DNA of 64,000 bases, from NCBI RefSeq assembly GCF_011683955.1, contig NZ_JAAQPI010000015.1:62001-126000 (forward strand), in the 5' to 3' direction. Each line of letters opens with the position of its first letter. Position 1 is the stretch's first letter. The stretch comes from Pseudomaricurvus alkylphenolicus. GTDB taxonomy: Bacteria; Pseudomonadota; Gammaproteobacteria; Pseudomonadales; Cellvibrionaceae. The notes below the pieces were generated by a model. That model searched no databases and was not told the DNA's origin. It saw nothing but the letters and a program-made list of their open reading frames with translations. Positions 52,701 to 62,142 of this stretch are shown piece by piece. The position numbers and the translations under genes were made by a program.

Positions 52701-53678
52701 ATGCCAGTTAACAACGTTCAGAGGCGCATTATCCTGTTGGTCTACCCCGGTTTTGAATTGCTGGATCTTTCCGGGCCTGTGTCTGTGTTTGGCAATACCA
52801 ATGACCGAATTGCTCAGCCCCACTATGACATCCGCGTGGTTTCCGCCGAAGGTGGCCTGGTCCGCAGCGATTCCGGGGTGGAGGTGGCCAGCCAGCCTAT
52901 TCAGGGGATGCGGGTCACCAAGCGGGATACGGTGTTGGTTACCGGCGCCAACCGGGAGTTCCTGCCCGCGGCCATGGAGCATCCGCAGCACCAGGGATTG
53001 ATGCGCAGTGCGGCCAAACATGCAGAGCGTTGGGGGTCAGTATGTTCCGGTACGTTTGTGCTGGCGGCGACGGGGCTACTGGACCACCGTCCTGCCACCA
53101 GCCATTGGGCGGCCTGCCAAATTTTGGAGGAAATGTTTCCGAATATTCAGTTGAATGCCGATGCCCTGTATGTGCGTGATGACCGCCTGTGGACATCGGC
53201 CGGAGTAACCACCGGTATTGATATGAGCCTGGCGATGGTACGCCAGGACTTGGGCAATAAGGTGATGGGAGATGTCGCCCGAGGGCTGGTGGTGTATACC
53301 CACCGACCGGGGAATCAATCGCAGTTTAGTGGGCTTTTGCAGACGCAGTTAAACCAGGGTCGAGAATTTAATGAGCTACTGAGCTGGCTCGACAGCCAGT
53401 TGCACGCAAGTATTCGGGTGGAGGATATGGCGGCGCGGGCGGGTTTGTCTGAGCGCAGTTTTCATCGCAAGTTTACTGCGGCTGTGGGCGTAACGCCGGC
53501 GAAGTATTTAGAGGTGCAGCGATTAGAGCGTGCCAAACAGCTACTCGAAGGTGGCCGGGCGATTAAGGCCGTGGCGGGCGATGTGGGATTTCGCTCCGAG
53601 GCAGCCTTTCGCAAGGCGTTTCAGACCCGTTATGGTCTGACTCCCTCAATGCATAAAACCATGCACGCTGCGAGTTAG
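52701..53678 (+). CDS. GlxA family AraC-type transcriptional regulator
   Basis: A 325-residue regulator with an N-terminal DJ-1/PfpI-like domain (IILLVYPGFELLDLSGPVSV, nucleophile elbow VCSGTFVLAATGLLDHRPAT) and a C-terminal AraC helix-turn-helix pair (VEDMAARAGLSERSFHRKFT and AIKAVAGDVGFRSEAAFRKA). The fold of the sensing domain matches the divergent DJ-1/PfpI protein, so it probably activates that gene in response to a nitrogen compound, as GlxA-type regulators do for catabolic operons. The last four bases overlap the end of the convergent sensor gene. Confidence 0.88.
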   Translation: MPVNNVQRRIILLVYPGFELLDLSGPVSVFGNTNDRIAQPHYDIRVVSAEGGLVRSDSGVEVASQPIQGMRVTKRDTVLVTGANREFLPAAMEHPQHQGLMRSAAKHAERWGSVCSGTFVLAATGLLDHRPATSHWAACQILEEMFPNIQLNADALYVRDDRLWTSAGVTTGIDMSLAMVRQDLGNKVMGDVARGLVVYTHRPGNQSQFSGLLQTQLNQGREFNELLSWLDSQLHASIRVEDMAARAGLSERSFHRKFTAAVGVTPAKYLEVQRLERAKQLLEGGRAIKAVAGDVGFRSEAAFRKAFQTRYGLTPSMHKTMHAAS

Positions 53679-56600
53679 TCGGGGGCCGCTCTCACGCAGT
53701 TTCGTCCGGAGGCTTTCGCCTCGTAGAGTGCCTGATCGGCGGCTTTTAAAAGCTGATCTGGCGTGTCGTTGATTTCCGGCTGCAGGGTTGCCACTCCGCA
53801 GCTGACGGTAAGATGCGGGAGCGAAACGCCCTTGGGAGACGGGATAGCGAGGTCTTCAACCGATTCGCGAATATGTTCCGCCAAAATTTGTGCCGGCTCC
53901 GCTTTCAGATTTGAAATCGTCGCAACGAACTCTTCGCCACCGTAGCGGGCGAAGAGTTCGTTGGCGCGTTTAAAAAAAGTACCTATCCGTTGTGCAACCC
54001 GTTTCAGGTATTCGTCGCCTTCGGCGTGGCCAAAGGCATCGTTATAATGCTTGAAGTGATCGATGTCGATAAAGATAACCGTTATCGGAAAATGTTCCCG
54101 TTTGGATCGCCGAAATTCCGAATGAATTCGCAAATCAAAAAAGCGCCGATTGGCAACACCCGTGAGTGCGTCCATGGTCGCCAGGTCCTTTAACTTTTTG
54201 TTGGACTTGAGCAGGAGTTTTTCCGAGCGTTTCAGAGCCTCTTCATATTTTCTTCGCTCGATCGCATTAACCAACATGTTGCCAAACAGCTGAAACAGTG
54301 CCAAGTCATCATTACTCCAATCCTTGTAATGATTAGCGGTGGACAAGCCCAAAACGGCGTGTAACTTCATGCCGTAGTTGACGGGAACAATCGCGATGGA
54401 CTTTGTTTGCAATCGCTCCAGTTTTCGTCGGTCTTCGTTGGCTTCTGCTGGCAGGTTCTTTATGTCGGGGTAGTAAATCAGGTTCTTCTTTTTAGCCTGC
54501 CCGAGAATCCATGGAAATTCTGACACTTGAAACACTTCGCGCTTGGGCACAACCGGCTCGACGCCATCGCTCAGCCATTCGTGATTCTTAATAAAGGAGC
54601 GTTCGTCTTCAAGCACCTCCACAAAGTTGCAACGCTCTGCACCGCAATATTCACCCACGGATTTAAGAGCGTCGTAAATTCCAATATCAAAATCTTCAAT
54701 TGGCAGATTGATAAATTTTGTGGAAAAGCTGGCCACGATCATCTCGAAATTGGCTTTGTGCTCCAGCTGAGCGGTACGTTCATTGACCAGGTTTTCCAGA
54801 TTGGCTTTTTGTTGCTCTAGGGCGGCTTCGGCGGCTTGCCGGGCCTCGTGCCCCAGGGCCTCCCTGATGGCCAGTTCGAGATATTCGGCCACCTCGCGAG
54901 TTGCCAGAATTTCGTGTTCCTTCCAATGGTGCGGCGCATGGCTGTCCAAGCAAATCAACCCCACCAACCCTTCGGAGTGCAGTAGTGGTACATCCAGTAC
55001 GGCAGCGGTATTACCTAGCTGCATACTTTCTTGCAGTGAATCGAAGCGGGGGTCAATCGATACATCCTGGACGACCAGTGCTTGTTGTCTTTGCAGCTGA
55101 TTTAAATAGTCCGGCGCTATGGTCAGGTCTGCTTCCTGACCCTCTATGCTTGGCATGGCGTCCGGCGTAAAACAGACGGCGACCTTGAGCACCCCCCGGG
55201 TGGAGATGGTGGCATAAGAGGCTCGAAATTCCGGGAACTTTTTAAACAGTCTGGATAAGGTAATCATGATCACTTCTTGAGTGGACATTCCGGCTTTGAT
55301 GCTGCTGGCGATACCGTTGATCAGTGCCAGGCGCTCGCTGGTCTGTTGTAAATTGAGCTCGGCCTGTCGCCTTTCGATTGACTCCATGGCCAGGGACACA
55401 AAGTTGGCGACGGAGGTGGCAAAATGTACCTCTTCTGAAGTCCACTTTCGAATCGGGCCGACATGCTCATGGCAAACCACACCCACCACTTTCCCTTTGT
55501 GACGAATCGGTATGTCCAGCATGGAGGTGATGCCCTGAGGGCGAAGATAACTGTGGTCAAAGTCGTTGGTACGGGGATCGGTTCGAGCGTCATCGGCGAC
55601 GATGGTTTTTTCCTCTGCGAGCGCGTCGAAGTAATTGGGGTAGTCCTCAGAGCGAAGTTCTGTGCCTCTGGAGTGTTTCCCCAATCCAAGTTCAAACAAC
55701 TCGACACATCGAATCAGTTGACGGTCGTCTGATTGAAACCAGGCGCTGACTCTCTCCACATCCATTGACCTGGCAGCAGTTTCCGTAATTACCTCCAGGG
55801 ATTTCGTCAGACTGGTGGTCGACAAATGTGTATTGCGCGCAAGTTCAGAGAGGGCCTCATTGTACCTTAGCAGGGTCTCCTCCGTGGATTTGATGGTATT
55901 TTCCTTTTGCAGTACGGAGTGGGCCAGATTTCTCTCTTTAGCCAGCTGGTTCACCCGCCAGCGATAAAAAGACAGTGCCAGCAGCAGTGTTGCCAAAACG
56001 CCGATGGTCACAGTCGGAGCCACCGTCAGTAAACTCACCGAATATGCCGAACGCTGGGGGGTGACTTCCACTTGCCAGCGCCTCTGCATGAGCGAGAATT
56101 CCGATTGATAAAGCCGCGAGGGATTATCAACCGGGGGAGCCTCTTGATAGGCGTGGTTGCCATCGCTGCTATGATAGTAAAGGAAGCTCTCCGCGTTAGA
56201 GACATCTTTATCACGCAACAGGATATTCAGCGGCAACCTCTGTTGGTTATCAAGCGCCGTTTGTACCAGATCATTGACTCGGAATACGCCCAGCGTTAAC
56301 CCTCTTAATCCAGGCAGCCTTTCCTCATAGGAGGCCGCCAGATCTTGTGAATCGAAAACAGGGTGAAATACCAGTAACCCCGATTGTTTGCTATGATCCT
56401 GGATCAGGTGTATACGACTGCTGGAGACGGATTTTCCGGAAACTACGGCGCGTTTGATGGCCTGTTCGCGGAAGGGTACCGCTGAGGGTGAAAGCCCAAG
56501 TGCTTTCTCGTTACCGAGATAGGGCTCCACGTAATACACCGGGAAAAGGATATCCTGTTCTCTGGCGGTGAATACGTTACCCGCTTCATCACGATCGGTA

Positions 56601-56980
56601 AATTCGAACTCCGGGAAGCTTTGTCTTGCTCGCTGTTCGAAGTCGTTGCGCGTTGCGGCGGTTACCTTGGGAACCCACTCCAAGGCCTGGATACCACGAT
56701 GATGTCTGAGTTTGGTATCACTGAAGGTTCGAAACTGCTCTCTGGTCACTTGATCAGAGGATTGAAACAAGGCCGCCAGGTCCTCCACCACGTGTTCACT
56801 CAACTCAAACTCTCTTTTGACCGCATTGGCATAAACCATTGCGTGTCGATCGAAACGGCTGCTTGTCAACGTGGATTCTTGACGGTAGTGGGATAGTGAT
56901 AAGACAACAGTGATCCCTAATCCCGCTAAGGAGATCAATAAGGATGCGAGAAATGCTCTGCTGTTTTCAGCACCAAGCAA
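53675..56980 (-). CDS. CHASE-multiGAF diguanylate cyclase
   Basis: An 1101-residue membrane sensor. It has a first membrane segment (SLLISLAGLGITVVLSLSHY), a periplasmic CHASE domain (about 75-270, including YYVEPYLGNEKALGLS), a second membrane segment (TVAPTVTIGVLATLLLALSF), three GAF-like domains (about 385-540, 555-715, 750-905) and a C-terminal GGDEF domain. The active-site loop is GGEEF near residue 1014, but the inhibitory RxxD is RANE, so product feedback may be weak. The start is TTG at 56980, supported by AAGGAG seven bases upstream. CHASE domains sense small ligands outside the cytoplasm. Confidence 0.88.
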   Translation of the reverse strand: MLGAENSRAFLASLLISLAGLGITVVLSLSHYRQESTLTSSRFDRHAMVYANAVKREFELSEHVVEDLAALFQSSDQVTREQFRTFSDTKLRHHRGIQALEWVPKVTAATRNDFEQRARQSFPEFEFTDRDEAGNVFTAREQDILFPVYYVEPYLGNEKALGLSPSAVPFREQAIKRAVVSGKSVSSSRIHLIQDHSKQSGLLVFHPVFDSQDLAASYEERLPGLRGLTLGVFRVNDLVQTALDNQQRLPLNILLRDKDVSNAESFLYYHSSDGNHAYQEAPPVDNPSRLYQSEFSLMQRRWQVEVTPQRSAYSVSLLTVAPTVTIGVLATLLLALSFYRWRVNQLAKERNLAHSVLQKENTIKSTEETLLRYNEALSELARNTHLSTTSLTKSLEVITETAARSMDVERVSAWFQSDDRQLIRCVELFELGLGKHSRGTELRSEDYPNYFDALAEEKTIVADDARTDPRTNDFDHSYLRPQGITSMLDIPIRHKGKVVGVVCHEHVGPIRKWTSEEVHFATSVANFVSLAMESIERRQAELNLQQTSERLALINGIASSIKAGMSTQEVIMITLSRLFKKFPEFRASYATISTRGVLKVAVCFTPDAMPSIEGQEADLTIAPDYLNQLQRQQALVVQDVSIDPRFDSLQESMQLGNTAAVLDVPLLHSEGLVGLICLDSHAPHHWKEHEILATREVAEYLELAIREALGHEARQAAEAALEQQKANLENLVNERTAQLEHKANFEMIVASFSTKFINLPIEDFDIGIYDALKSVGEYCGAERCNFVEVLEDERSFIKNHEWLSDGVEPVVPKREVFQVSEFPWILGQAKKKNLIYYPDIKNLPAEANEDRRKLERLQTKSIAIVPVNYGMKLHAVLGLSTANHYKDWSNDDLALFQLFGNMLVNAIERRKYEEALKRSEKLLLKSNKKLKDLATMDALTGVANRRFFDLRIHSEFRRSKREHFPITVIFIDIDHFKHYNDAFGHAEGDEYLKRVAQRIGTFFKRANELFARYGGEEFVATISNLKAEPAQILAEHIRESVEDLAIPSPKGVSLPHLTVSCGVATLQPEINDTPDQLLKAADQALYEAKASGRNCVRAAPD

Positions 56981-57758
56981 CGGATGTTCTCCTTGCGTCA
57001 GGAGATCAGATCAACCTTCAGTCCTATATAATATTTCAGCATAGCAAGCCGCGCTCATATTAAAATGTGCGGGTCTGAAATTTTTTGGATAACCCTGTTT
57101 TTAGTAAGGTGTCGCTATAAACCGAGACCGGCTTGATATCAAAAGGTTACATAAAGCGCTGATAGACTGAGGCCCATGAGCATTCTGCCGTAACCAGGGA
57201 AGCTCTGGAGGCGAGGAGAGCCTGTTCATTTTTATTTGGATCTTCAGCAACATTTGTGGGTTGTTTGGATTTAGACTATGGCGGTAAAGTGCCATAACCG
57301 GAAGTTCATAATCCTGGTTCAGGGCACCATGGGCCTTCGATGATGTCCGCAACGGCCGCACGAGGTAGGGTGGATTAGAAGCGCTTTGCGCTTCGTAATC
57401 CACCGATCCGCCGAAGGTTTAAATTGGCGGCGGCCGTGTACAAATCACCTGTTGCAGGCACATTCAAGGGTGTTAAAAACCGGGCCGAAGCCAACGAACA
57501 TCTCCGGCAGAACCGGCGGATTACGGCGCAAGCGCCTAATCCGCCCTACGCATAAACAACGCCGTCAGAGTACCAATCCTGCGAATTTCTAAGACCGGTT
57601 ATGGCACTTTACGGCCCGCCCGATCCCTCCCAATGCTTGCTGTAATTAACGCTCAAATAGAAAAGTTCGATCTTCAATATGAACAGCTGGAACTTCAATA
57701 AGTTAAACATCTTTCCGTGCAAATTATTGCCTCGAGTTCTTCGGAGCAACCTATTATT
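56981..57758. other. Intergenic region containing MITE copy 2
   Basis: A 778-base gap with no credible gene. The first ~300 bases are AT-rich upstream sequence of the sensor gene, the middle is the inverted MITE (57289-57607), and about 150 bases of unassigned sequence run to the phosphatase stop codon. Confidence 0.6.
57289..57607 (-). mobile_element. MITE-like element with terminal inverted repeats, copy 2
   Basis: A 319-bp copy of the element at 45685, in the opposite orientation, with the same GTGCCATAACCGG ends and both internal hairpins. The flanks extend the end repeat (GTAAAGTGCC on the left, GGCACTTTAC on the right), giving 18-base inverted termini; this may reflect the target site. 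It carries a single GCCGGTTCT unit where copy 1 has four. Sequence identity to copy 1 is very high, pointing to recent spread. Confidence 0.75.
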
Positions 57759-59402
57759 CTAACCAAGGCGTTTAACCTCAAAACTGTAGGACGGCTGCAG
57801 TTGGTCTATATCTTCCACGGGTTGGGGCGGGAGCCAGTTAAACATATCGAATACCAGTTTATCGGCAGTAACATCAATGAGGGAAAAGCCATTGTTCTCC
57901 AATGGTTTTAGGAGCTCCTTGACATCGAGATCCGACGGCACCTGGGCACCTATGCCGCGATACTGCGTGGGAAATCCCGGCCCGGAGCTTCCGAGCGGGC
58001 CGACGCAGAAACTGTGAATCGGGTTATCGCCAAAATCCAGCTCACCGCTGCGGGCAATTTGGCCGTAGGAAAGCGCGTGGAGATCACCTGATGCGATCAC
58101 CGGTGTACGCTTTTTCTGAGCTTGTAACATTTTTAAAATGCGCTGGTGTTGCGACCACCAGCCTCGTGGCCAATAGGGCTTTGGTTTCTCTTGCCCCAAT
58201 GAGCCATCACTCTGACGAATATCCGGGTACCACTCGCCCCATTTACCGGCGGACCATCCGATAGGTGTCGAGGGAATATGGAGCAAATGCCGGGTGTCTT
58301 CCGTCGCGGTGCGATCCGCGAGCCACTGTTCGGTGTTGGGCGGAAAGACGAAGGCGCTTTCTCCATCGATGCTGCAGTAGCGTTTGGTGTCATACATCAA
58401 TGCTTCGAGCAGTTTGCCGTAACGCAAGGTACCATAAACTTCTGACAGGCCGGCACTGCGATCCGGACTGTTGCAACCGGATAATGATTGTGGTCGGTTG
58501 GCGTCGGGCAGAAATTCCGGGTAGTAGAGATATTGGGTTGTGCGAGCCGAAGCCAGCATATGTTGGTCGGGCGGCAGCGTAATAAAGTCGTCGTTGGCTT
58601 CGTCATTTTCAAACATGTCGTGGTCGTCGGTCAACATAAACACTGGCGTTGAACGAAACCGAACGCCGTATAAATAGGCGATTTGGGGGTCGACGATGCG
58701 AGTCAGTATTTCCTCGTTAGGGGAACCCAGCATGGGCAATTTCGGGTCCAGGGAGCCATATTCTTTGAACAGTTCCAGCCAGGGGGTTTTAAAGGCATCG
58801 GGTTTGTTGTGAACGGTGCGTTGATCCCAGTAGATATGGTCGCCATTGGAGATAACCACATCCGGGTTAAAGTCCATTCCCCTTTGCAGCAAACGATGGC
58901 GGGCTGCCATCGGCAGAAAAAACGGTGTGCCGTTGTCCATACGCAGTGCTTCGTTGCCACCGGCGCAGGTGTAAGCGAGGATGCGGAGTTGGTCCGGTGT
59001 AGCGTCGGGATGTGGAAAGGTTTTCAGCGGCCAGGGATCGGTAAGCGCTTTGCCGGTTCTGTCTTGCAACTGTAGTTCGTATTGTCTGCCCGCTTGCAGA
59101 CCCGCAGCGTGGAATTGCCAGAAACGCCCCAGGGTGTCGCTGGGGCGACCGGCGACCTTACGGCCATCGATACTGAGGTAAGGGGTGACATCTTGTGCGC
59201 GAACAAATGAGGTCTTTATGAGTAGCTGTTCGTGGTTGACCAATGGGATCAAGTGGGCGAGCTCGCCTTGGTTCCAGGTGTCTTGAGACTCTGAAGCGGA
59301 TGATGTCAGTTCTGCGCACGCCGGCAGCATGGCCAGGGATGTGGAGGCGGCTGCCAATTGCAGGAGTTTGCGTCTGGTAAGTAGTGTTTCAAATTCGCTC
59401 AT
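57759..59402 (-). CDS. Exported PhoD-like metallophosphatase
   Basis: A 547-residue protein with a twin-arginine signal (TRRKLLQLAAASTSLAMLPAC); the LPAC at its end is also a lipobox, so it may be a Tat-exported lipoprotein. The catalytic domain has VVISNGDHIYWDQ, FMLTDDHDMFENDEANDD and VIASGDLHALSYG, the metal-ligand motifs of the PhoD/alkaline phosphatase D group. It would release phosphate from esters or diesters in the periplasm. It is 113 bases downstream of the D-hydroxyacid dehydrogenase gene in the same direction, with a hairpin between, so it may be a separate unit. Confidence 0.85.
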   Translation of the reverse strand: MSEFETLLTRRKLLQLAAASTSLAMLPACAELTSSASESQDTWNQGELAHLIPLVNHEQLLIKTSFVRAQDVTPYLSIDGRKVAGRPSDTLGRFWQFHAAGLQAGRQYELQLQDRTGKALTDPWPLKTFPHPDATPDQLRILAYTCAGGNEALRMDNGTPFFLPMAARHRLLQRGMDFNPDVVISNGDHIYWDQRTVHNKPDAFKTPWLELFKEYGSLDPKLPMLGSPNEEILTRIVDPQIAYLYGVRFRSTPVFMLTDDHDMFENDEANDDFITLPPDQHMLASARTTQYLYYPEFLPDANRPQSLSGCNSPDRSAGLSEVYGTLRYGKLLEALMYDTKRYCSIDGESAFVFPPNTEQWLADRTATEDTRHLLHIPSTPIGWSAGKWGEWYPDIRQSDGSLGQEKPKPYWPRGWWSQHQRILKMLQAQKKRTPVIASGDLHALSYGQIARSGELDFGDNPIHSFCVGPLGSSGPGFPTQYRGIGAQVPSDLDVKELLKPLENNGFSLIDVTADKLVFDMFNWLPPQPVEDIDQLQPSYSFEVKRLG

Positions 59403-59454
59403 TATTTCGGCTCACAATAGTAGTACTTTTTATTCCTGAAGCTTCGTCGCTCGG

Positions 59455-59490
59455 CATTGGGTGAATTACGCTTCGCTATTCCACCCAATG
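59455..59490. repeat. Palindromic hairpin of the MITE-core type
   Basis: CATTGGGTGAATT, a short loop containing CGCTTCGC, and TATTCCACCCAATG form a hairpin of about 12 bp with one bulge. It resembles the internal GGTGGATTACG/CGTAATCCACC hairpin of the MITE copies and is probably a solo relative. It may also act as the terminator of the hydroxyacid operon. Confidence 0.45.
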
Positions 59491-59515
59491 GTCCTCAGTG
59501 AAAACTCAATGTTGC

Positions 59516-60892
59516 TCATATTACTCGCCCCGGATTCAAAATTTGTTTGGGGTCGAGCGCCAGCTTTAGCGTTTTCATAAGCGCTATCTCCTGCTCTGTT
59601 CTGCAATAACCCAAATAGGGCTTTTTCAATACGCCTATGCCGTGCTCTGCGGAAATGGAACCTGAAAACTCGCCCGTAAGGCTTAGTACTTTTTGGCTGA
59701 TCCAATCTTTGTCCTCTGCCCTGCCCGTGCCTGCACACACGTGCAGATTACTGTCGCCGATATGGCCAAACACCAACAGCGTCAGTTGCGGATGGGTTTG
59801 GCGAAGCTCGCTCTCCGTGCGTTGCAAAAAATCTGGAATCTGTGCGATCGGTAAACTGATATCCAAATTGGCGACCGGCCCCAGCAGCGGCAGTAAATCG
59901 GCAATGCCATCGCGAATGTTCCAGAACGTCTCTGCCTCCTTGAGTGACTGGGCGATGACGGCGTCTGTGACCAGCTCCGCTTCGATGGCCTCGTACAGTG
60001 CCTGTTCAAATATTTCCCGCGAGTTATCTCGGTCATTGTCTTGGTATTCGATCAGCGCATAGAGAGGATGTTGCTCTGCAAACGGACTCTGCAAGTGTTC
60101 AACGCTGTCCACAACGGTATCGAAATAGTTGGCCCACATCAGTTCGAAGGAGTTCATGCCGCCATTCAAACCGCTGCCGCAATAGCGTAGCAATGAGGTG
60201 GCGCTGGCGTAATCAGGCAAGGCCACCAATGCCGTGCGGGTATTGCAGTTGTGCGGGTATAACCGCAACACTACTTTGGTGACAACGCCGAGTGCTCCTT
60301 CGCTGCCGATAAACAGGTGCTTGAGGTCAAAGCCTGAGTTGTTCTTTAGCATTTTGTTCAGCGAGGAAATGACGGTGCCATCGGCCAGTACTGCCTCCAC
60401 ACCCAAGACCAGCTCGCGGGTCATGCCGTAGCGAATCACCTGGGTGCCACCGGCATTGGTGGCGACGTTGCCGCCGATGGTGCAGCTGCCGCGGGCACCG
60501 AGATCAAGGGGCAGGTAAAAGCCTGCGTCGCGGGCGGCCTCTTGCAGTGTTTGCAGCGGTGTGCCGGCCAGAGCGGTAAGTGTCATGGATTCGGTATCGA
60601 GCTCTTCAATTCCTACCAGGCGTTCGAGCGAGATTGCCACTTCACCGGTTTGGGGCGTAGCTCCGCCGGATAAGCCCGTCAGACCACCTTGTATAACCAC
60701 CGGTTGATCGTGTTGGTGACAAAGTTGCAGAATGCTGCACAGCTCCTCAGTGGAGGATGGCCTTAGCAGCGCCTGTGGCGCACAGGGGGAAACGCCACTC
60801 CAGTCACCGTGGTGGTGTTCGCCGATCTCATCTCCGCTTCGAACGGTCGCTGGATTCAGCAGTTGATTTAACACATCGATTGTTATCGCCAT
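59516..60892 (-). CDS. FAD-linked D-2-hydroxyacid dehydrogenase (GlcD/D-lactate type)
   Basis: A 458-residue flavoprotein of the vanillyl-alcohol oxidase superfamily. The N-terminal FAD-binding domain has VVIQGGLTGLSGGATPQTGE and the LDLGARGSCTIGGNVATNAG loop that binds the cofactor pyrophosphate; the C-terminal cap has VFGHIGDSNLHVC and ISAEHGIGVLKKPYL. Relatives oxidise D-lactate, glycolate or D-2-hydroxyglutarate and pass electrons to the respiratory chain. It starts 10 bases after the L-hydroxyacid enzyme gene, with AAGGGTGA upstream, giving the operon enzymes for both stereoisomers of a 2-hydroxyacid. Confidence 0.88.
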   Translation of the reverse strand: MAITIDVLNQLLNPATVRSGDEIGEHHHGDWSGVSPCAPQALLRPSSTEELCSILQLCHQHDQPVVIQGGLTGLSGGATPQTGEVAISLERLVGIEELDTESMTLTALAGTPLQTLQEAARDAGFYLPLDLGARGSCTIGGNVATNAGGTQVIRYGMTRELVLGVEAVLADGTVISSLNKMLKNNSGFDLKHLFIGSEGALGVVTKVVLRLYPHNCNTRTALVALPDYASATSLLRYCGSGLNGGMNSFELMWANYFDTVVDSVEHLQSPFAEQHPLYALIEYQDNDRDNSREIFEQALYEAIEAELVTDAVIAQSLKEAETFWNIRDGIADLLPLLGPVANLDISLPIAQIPDFLQRTESELRQTHPQLTLLVFGHIGDSNLHVCAGTGRAEDKDWISQKVLSLTGEFSGSISAEHGIGVLKKPYLGYCRTEQEIALMKTLKLALDPKQILNPGRVI

Positions 60893-60902
60893 TACTTCAC
60901 CC

Positions 60903-62117
60903 TTACACTACTTGCAACGATGTTGGTTGTTGCACGGCAGATCCCGTTTCGAAATCTACACCTTGTTTTGCCATTCGCAGATAGCTGCTGTCCAGTTCTG
61001 CTACCGAAGGGCAACCCAACAATTGCAGGGTGCGATGGAATTCCTGTTGAAACAGTTGCAGTGCTCTCAGCACCCCCGCCTCACCGCCCGCGCTAAGCCC
61101 GTAGAGATAAGGGCGACCGACCATACAAGCCTTGGCACCCAACGCCAGGGCTTTGGCAACATCGGTACCGCGACGAATACCACTGTCGATAATAATCTCC
61201 AATTGAGCACCGACTTGATCCACCATTTGCGGCAACAGATCCAGTGTGGCGGCGGCGTGGTCCAGCTGGCGGCCACCGTGATTGGAAAGAACAATGCCAT
61301 CTGCGCCCATGCGAGCGGCCATGCGGGCATCTTCCACGCTCATTAAACCCTTGATCACCAGTGGGCCGTCCCATTGAGAGCGCATCCATTCCACGTCGCT
61401 CCAAGTCACTGTGGGCGTCAGCTGTTGGTTAACGTAGGAGAGGAACGAGTTGGTGTCGTTTTTACCCGCCATGCGCTCACCGCTGACGTTGGCGGTGGTA
61501 ACCGTGGGCGAGGTAAAGTGGTGCCATAACCATTGGGGATGGGTCAGGGTTTCCACGACGGTTTTAAAACTGGGTTGGGGTGGCACCGTAAAACCGTTAC
61601 GCAGGTCCTGCTCCCGATTACCGGAGACCGCCGCGTCGACAGTCAAGCAAAGTGCCCTATAACCCGCTGTGCGAGCACGGTCGATAAATTCTTTCACCAG
61701 CGAGCGATCTTTGTAGACATAGATCTGGAACCACTTGGGGCCCTCAAACTCAGTCACCTTCTCGATGCTAACACTTGATAGCGTCGACAATGAGTAGATG
61801 GTGTTCATCTTACTGGCTGCAGCTGCCACGGCCCATTCACCCTGATGATGGAAGAGCCGCGATAATGCAGTGGGCGCAAGGATAACCGGAAAGTCGATAG
61901 ACTCACCCAGCACTGTTGTGCTCGTATCTACATCACTGACGTCCCGCAACATGCGTGGTACAAACTCGTAGTGATAGAAGGCAGAGCGATTGCGTTCACC
62001 ACAGACGCCATCTTCGGCGAAGCCAGCGATATAGTCGTACATGGCTCGCGGCAGGCGCTTTTTGGCCAGCAGACGCAGGTCGTCGATGTTGTAACATTGA
62101 TCGAGCTTGGAAGTCAT
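60903..62117 (-). CDS. FMN-dependent L-2-hydroxyacid dehydrogenase/oxidase
   Basis: A 404-residue enzyme of the (S)-2-hydroxyacid oxidase family (L-lactate dehydrogenase LldD, glycolate oxidase, mandelate dehydrogenase). Features are the N-terminal LPRAMYDYIAGFAEDG, the cofactor-binding FPVILAPTALSRLFHHQGEW, KWFQIYVYKDR, LVIKGLMSVEDARMAARMGA and the active-site VLSNHGGRQLDHAAATLD with the catalytic His. It would oxidise an L-2-hydroxyacid to the 2-oxoacid. It sits between an NRAMP-like carrier and the FAD enzyme for the D isomer. Confidence 0.9.
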   Translation of the reverse strand: MTSKLDQCYNIDDLRLLAKKRLPRAMYDYIAGFAEDGVCGERNRSAFYHYEFVPRMLRDVSDVDTSTTVLGESIDFPVILAPTALSRLFHHQGEWAVAAAASKMNTIYSLSTLSSVSIEKVTEFEGPKWFQIYVYKDRSLVKEFIDRARTAGYRALCLTVDAAVSGNREQDLRNGFTVPPQPSFKTVVETLTHPQWLWHHFTSPTVTTANVSGERMAGKNDTNSFLSYVNQQLTPTVTWSDVEWMRSQWDGPLVIKGLMSVEDARMAARMGADGIVLSNHGGRQLDHAAATLDLLPQMVDQVGAQLEIIIDSGIRRGTDVAKALALGAKACMVGRPYLYGLSAGGEAGVLRALQLFQQEFHRTLQLLGCPSVAELDSSYLRMAKQGVDFETGSAVQQPTSLQVV

Positions 62118-62142
62118 AACGGTTTTCTTTCGTAAGTCATGT

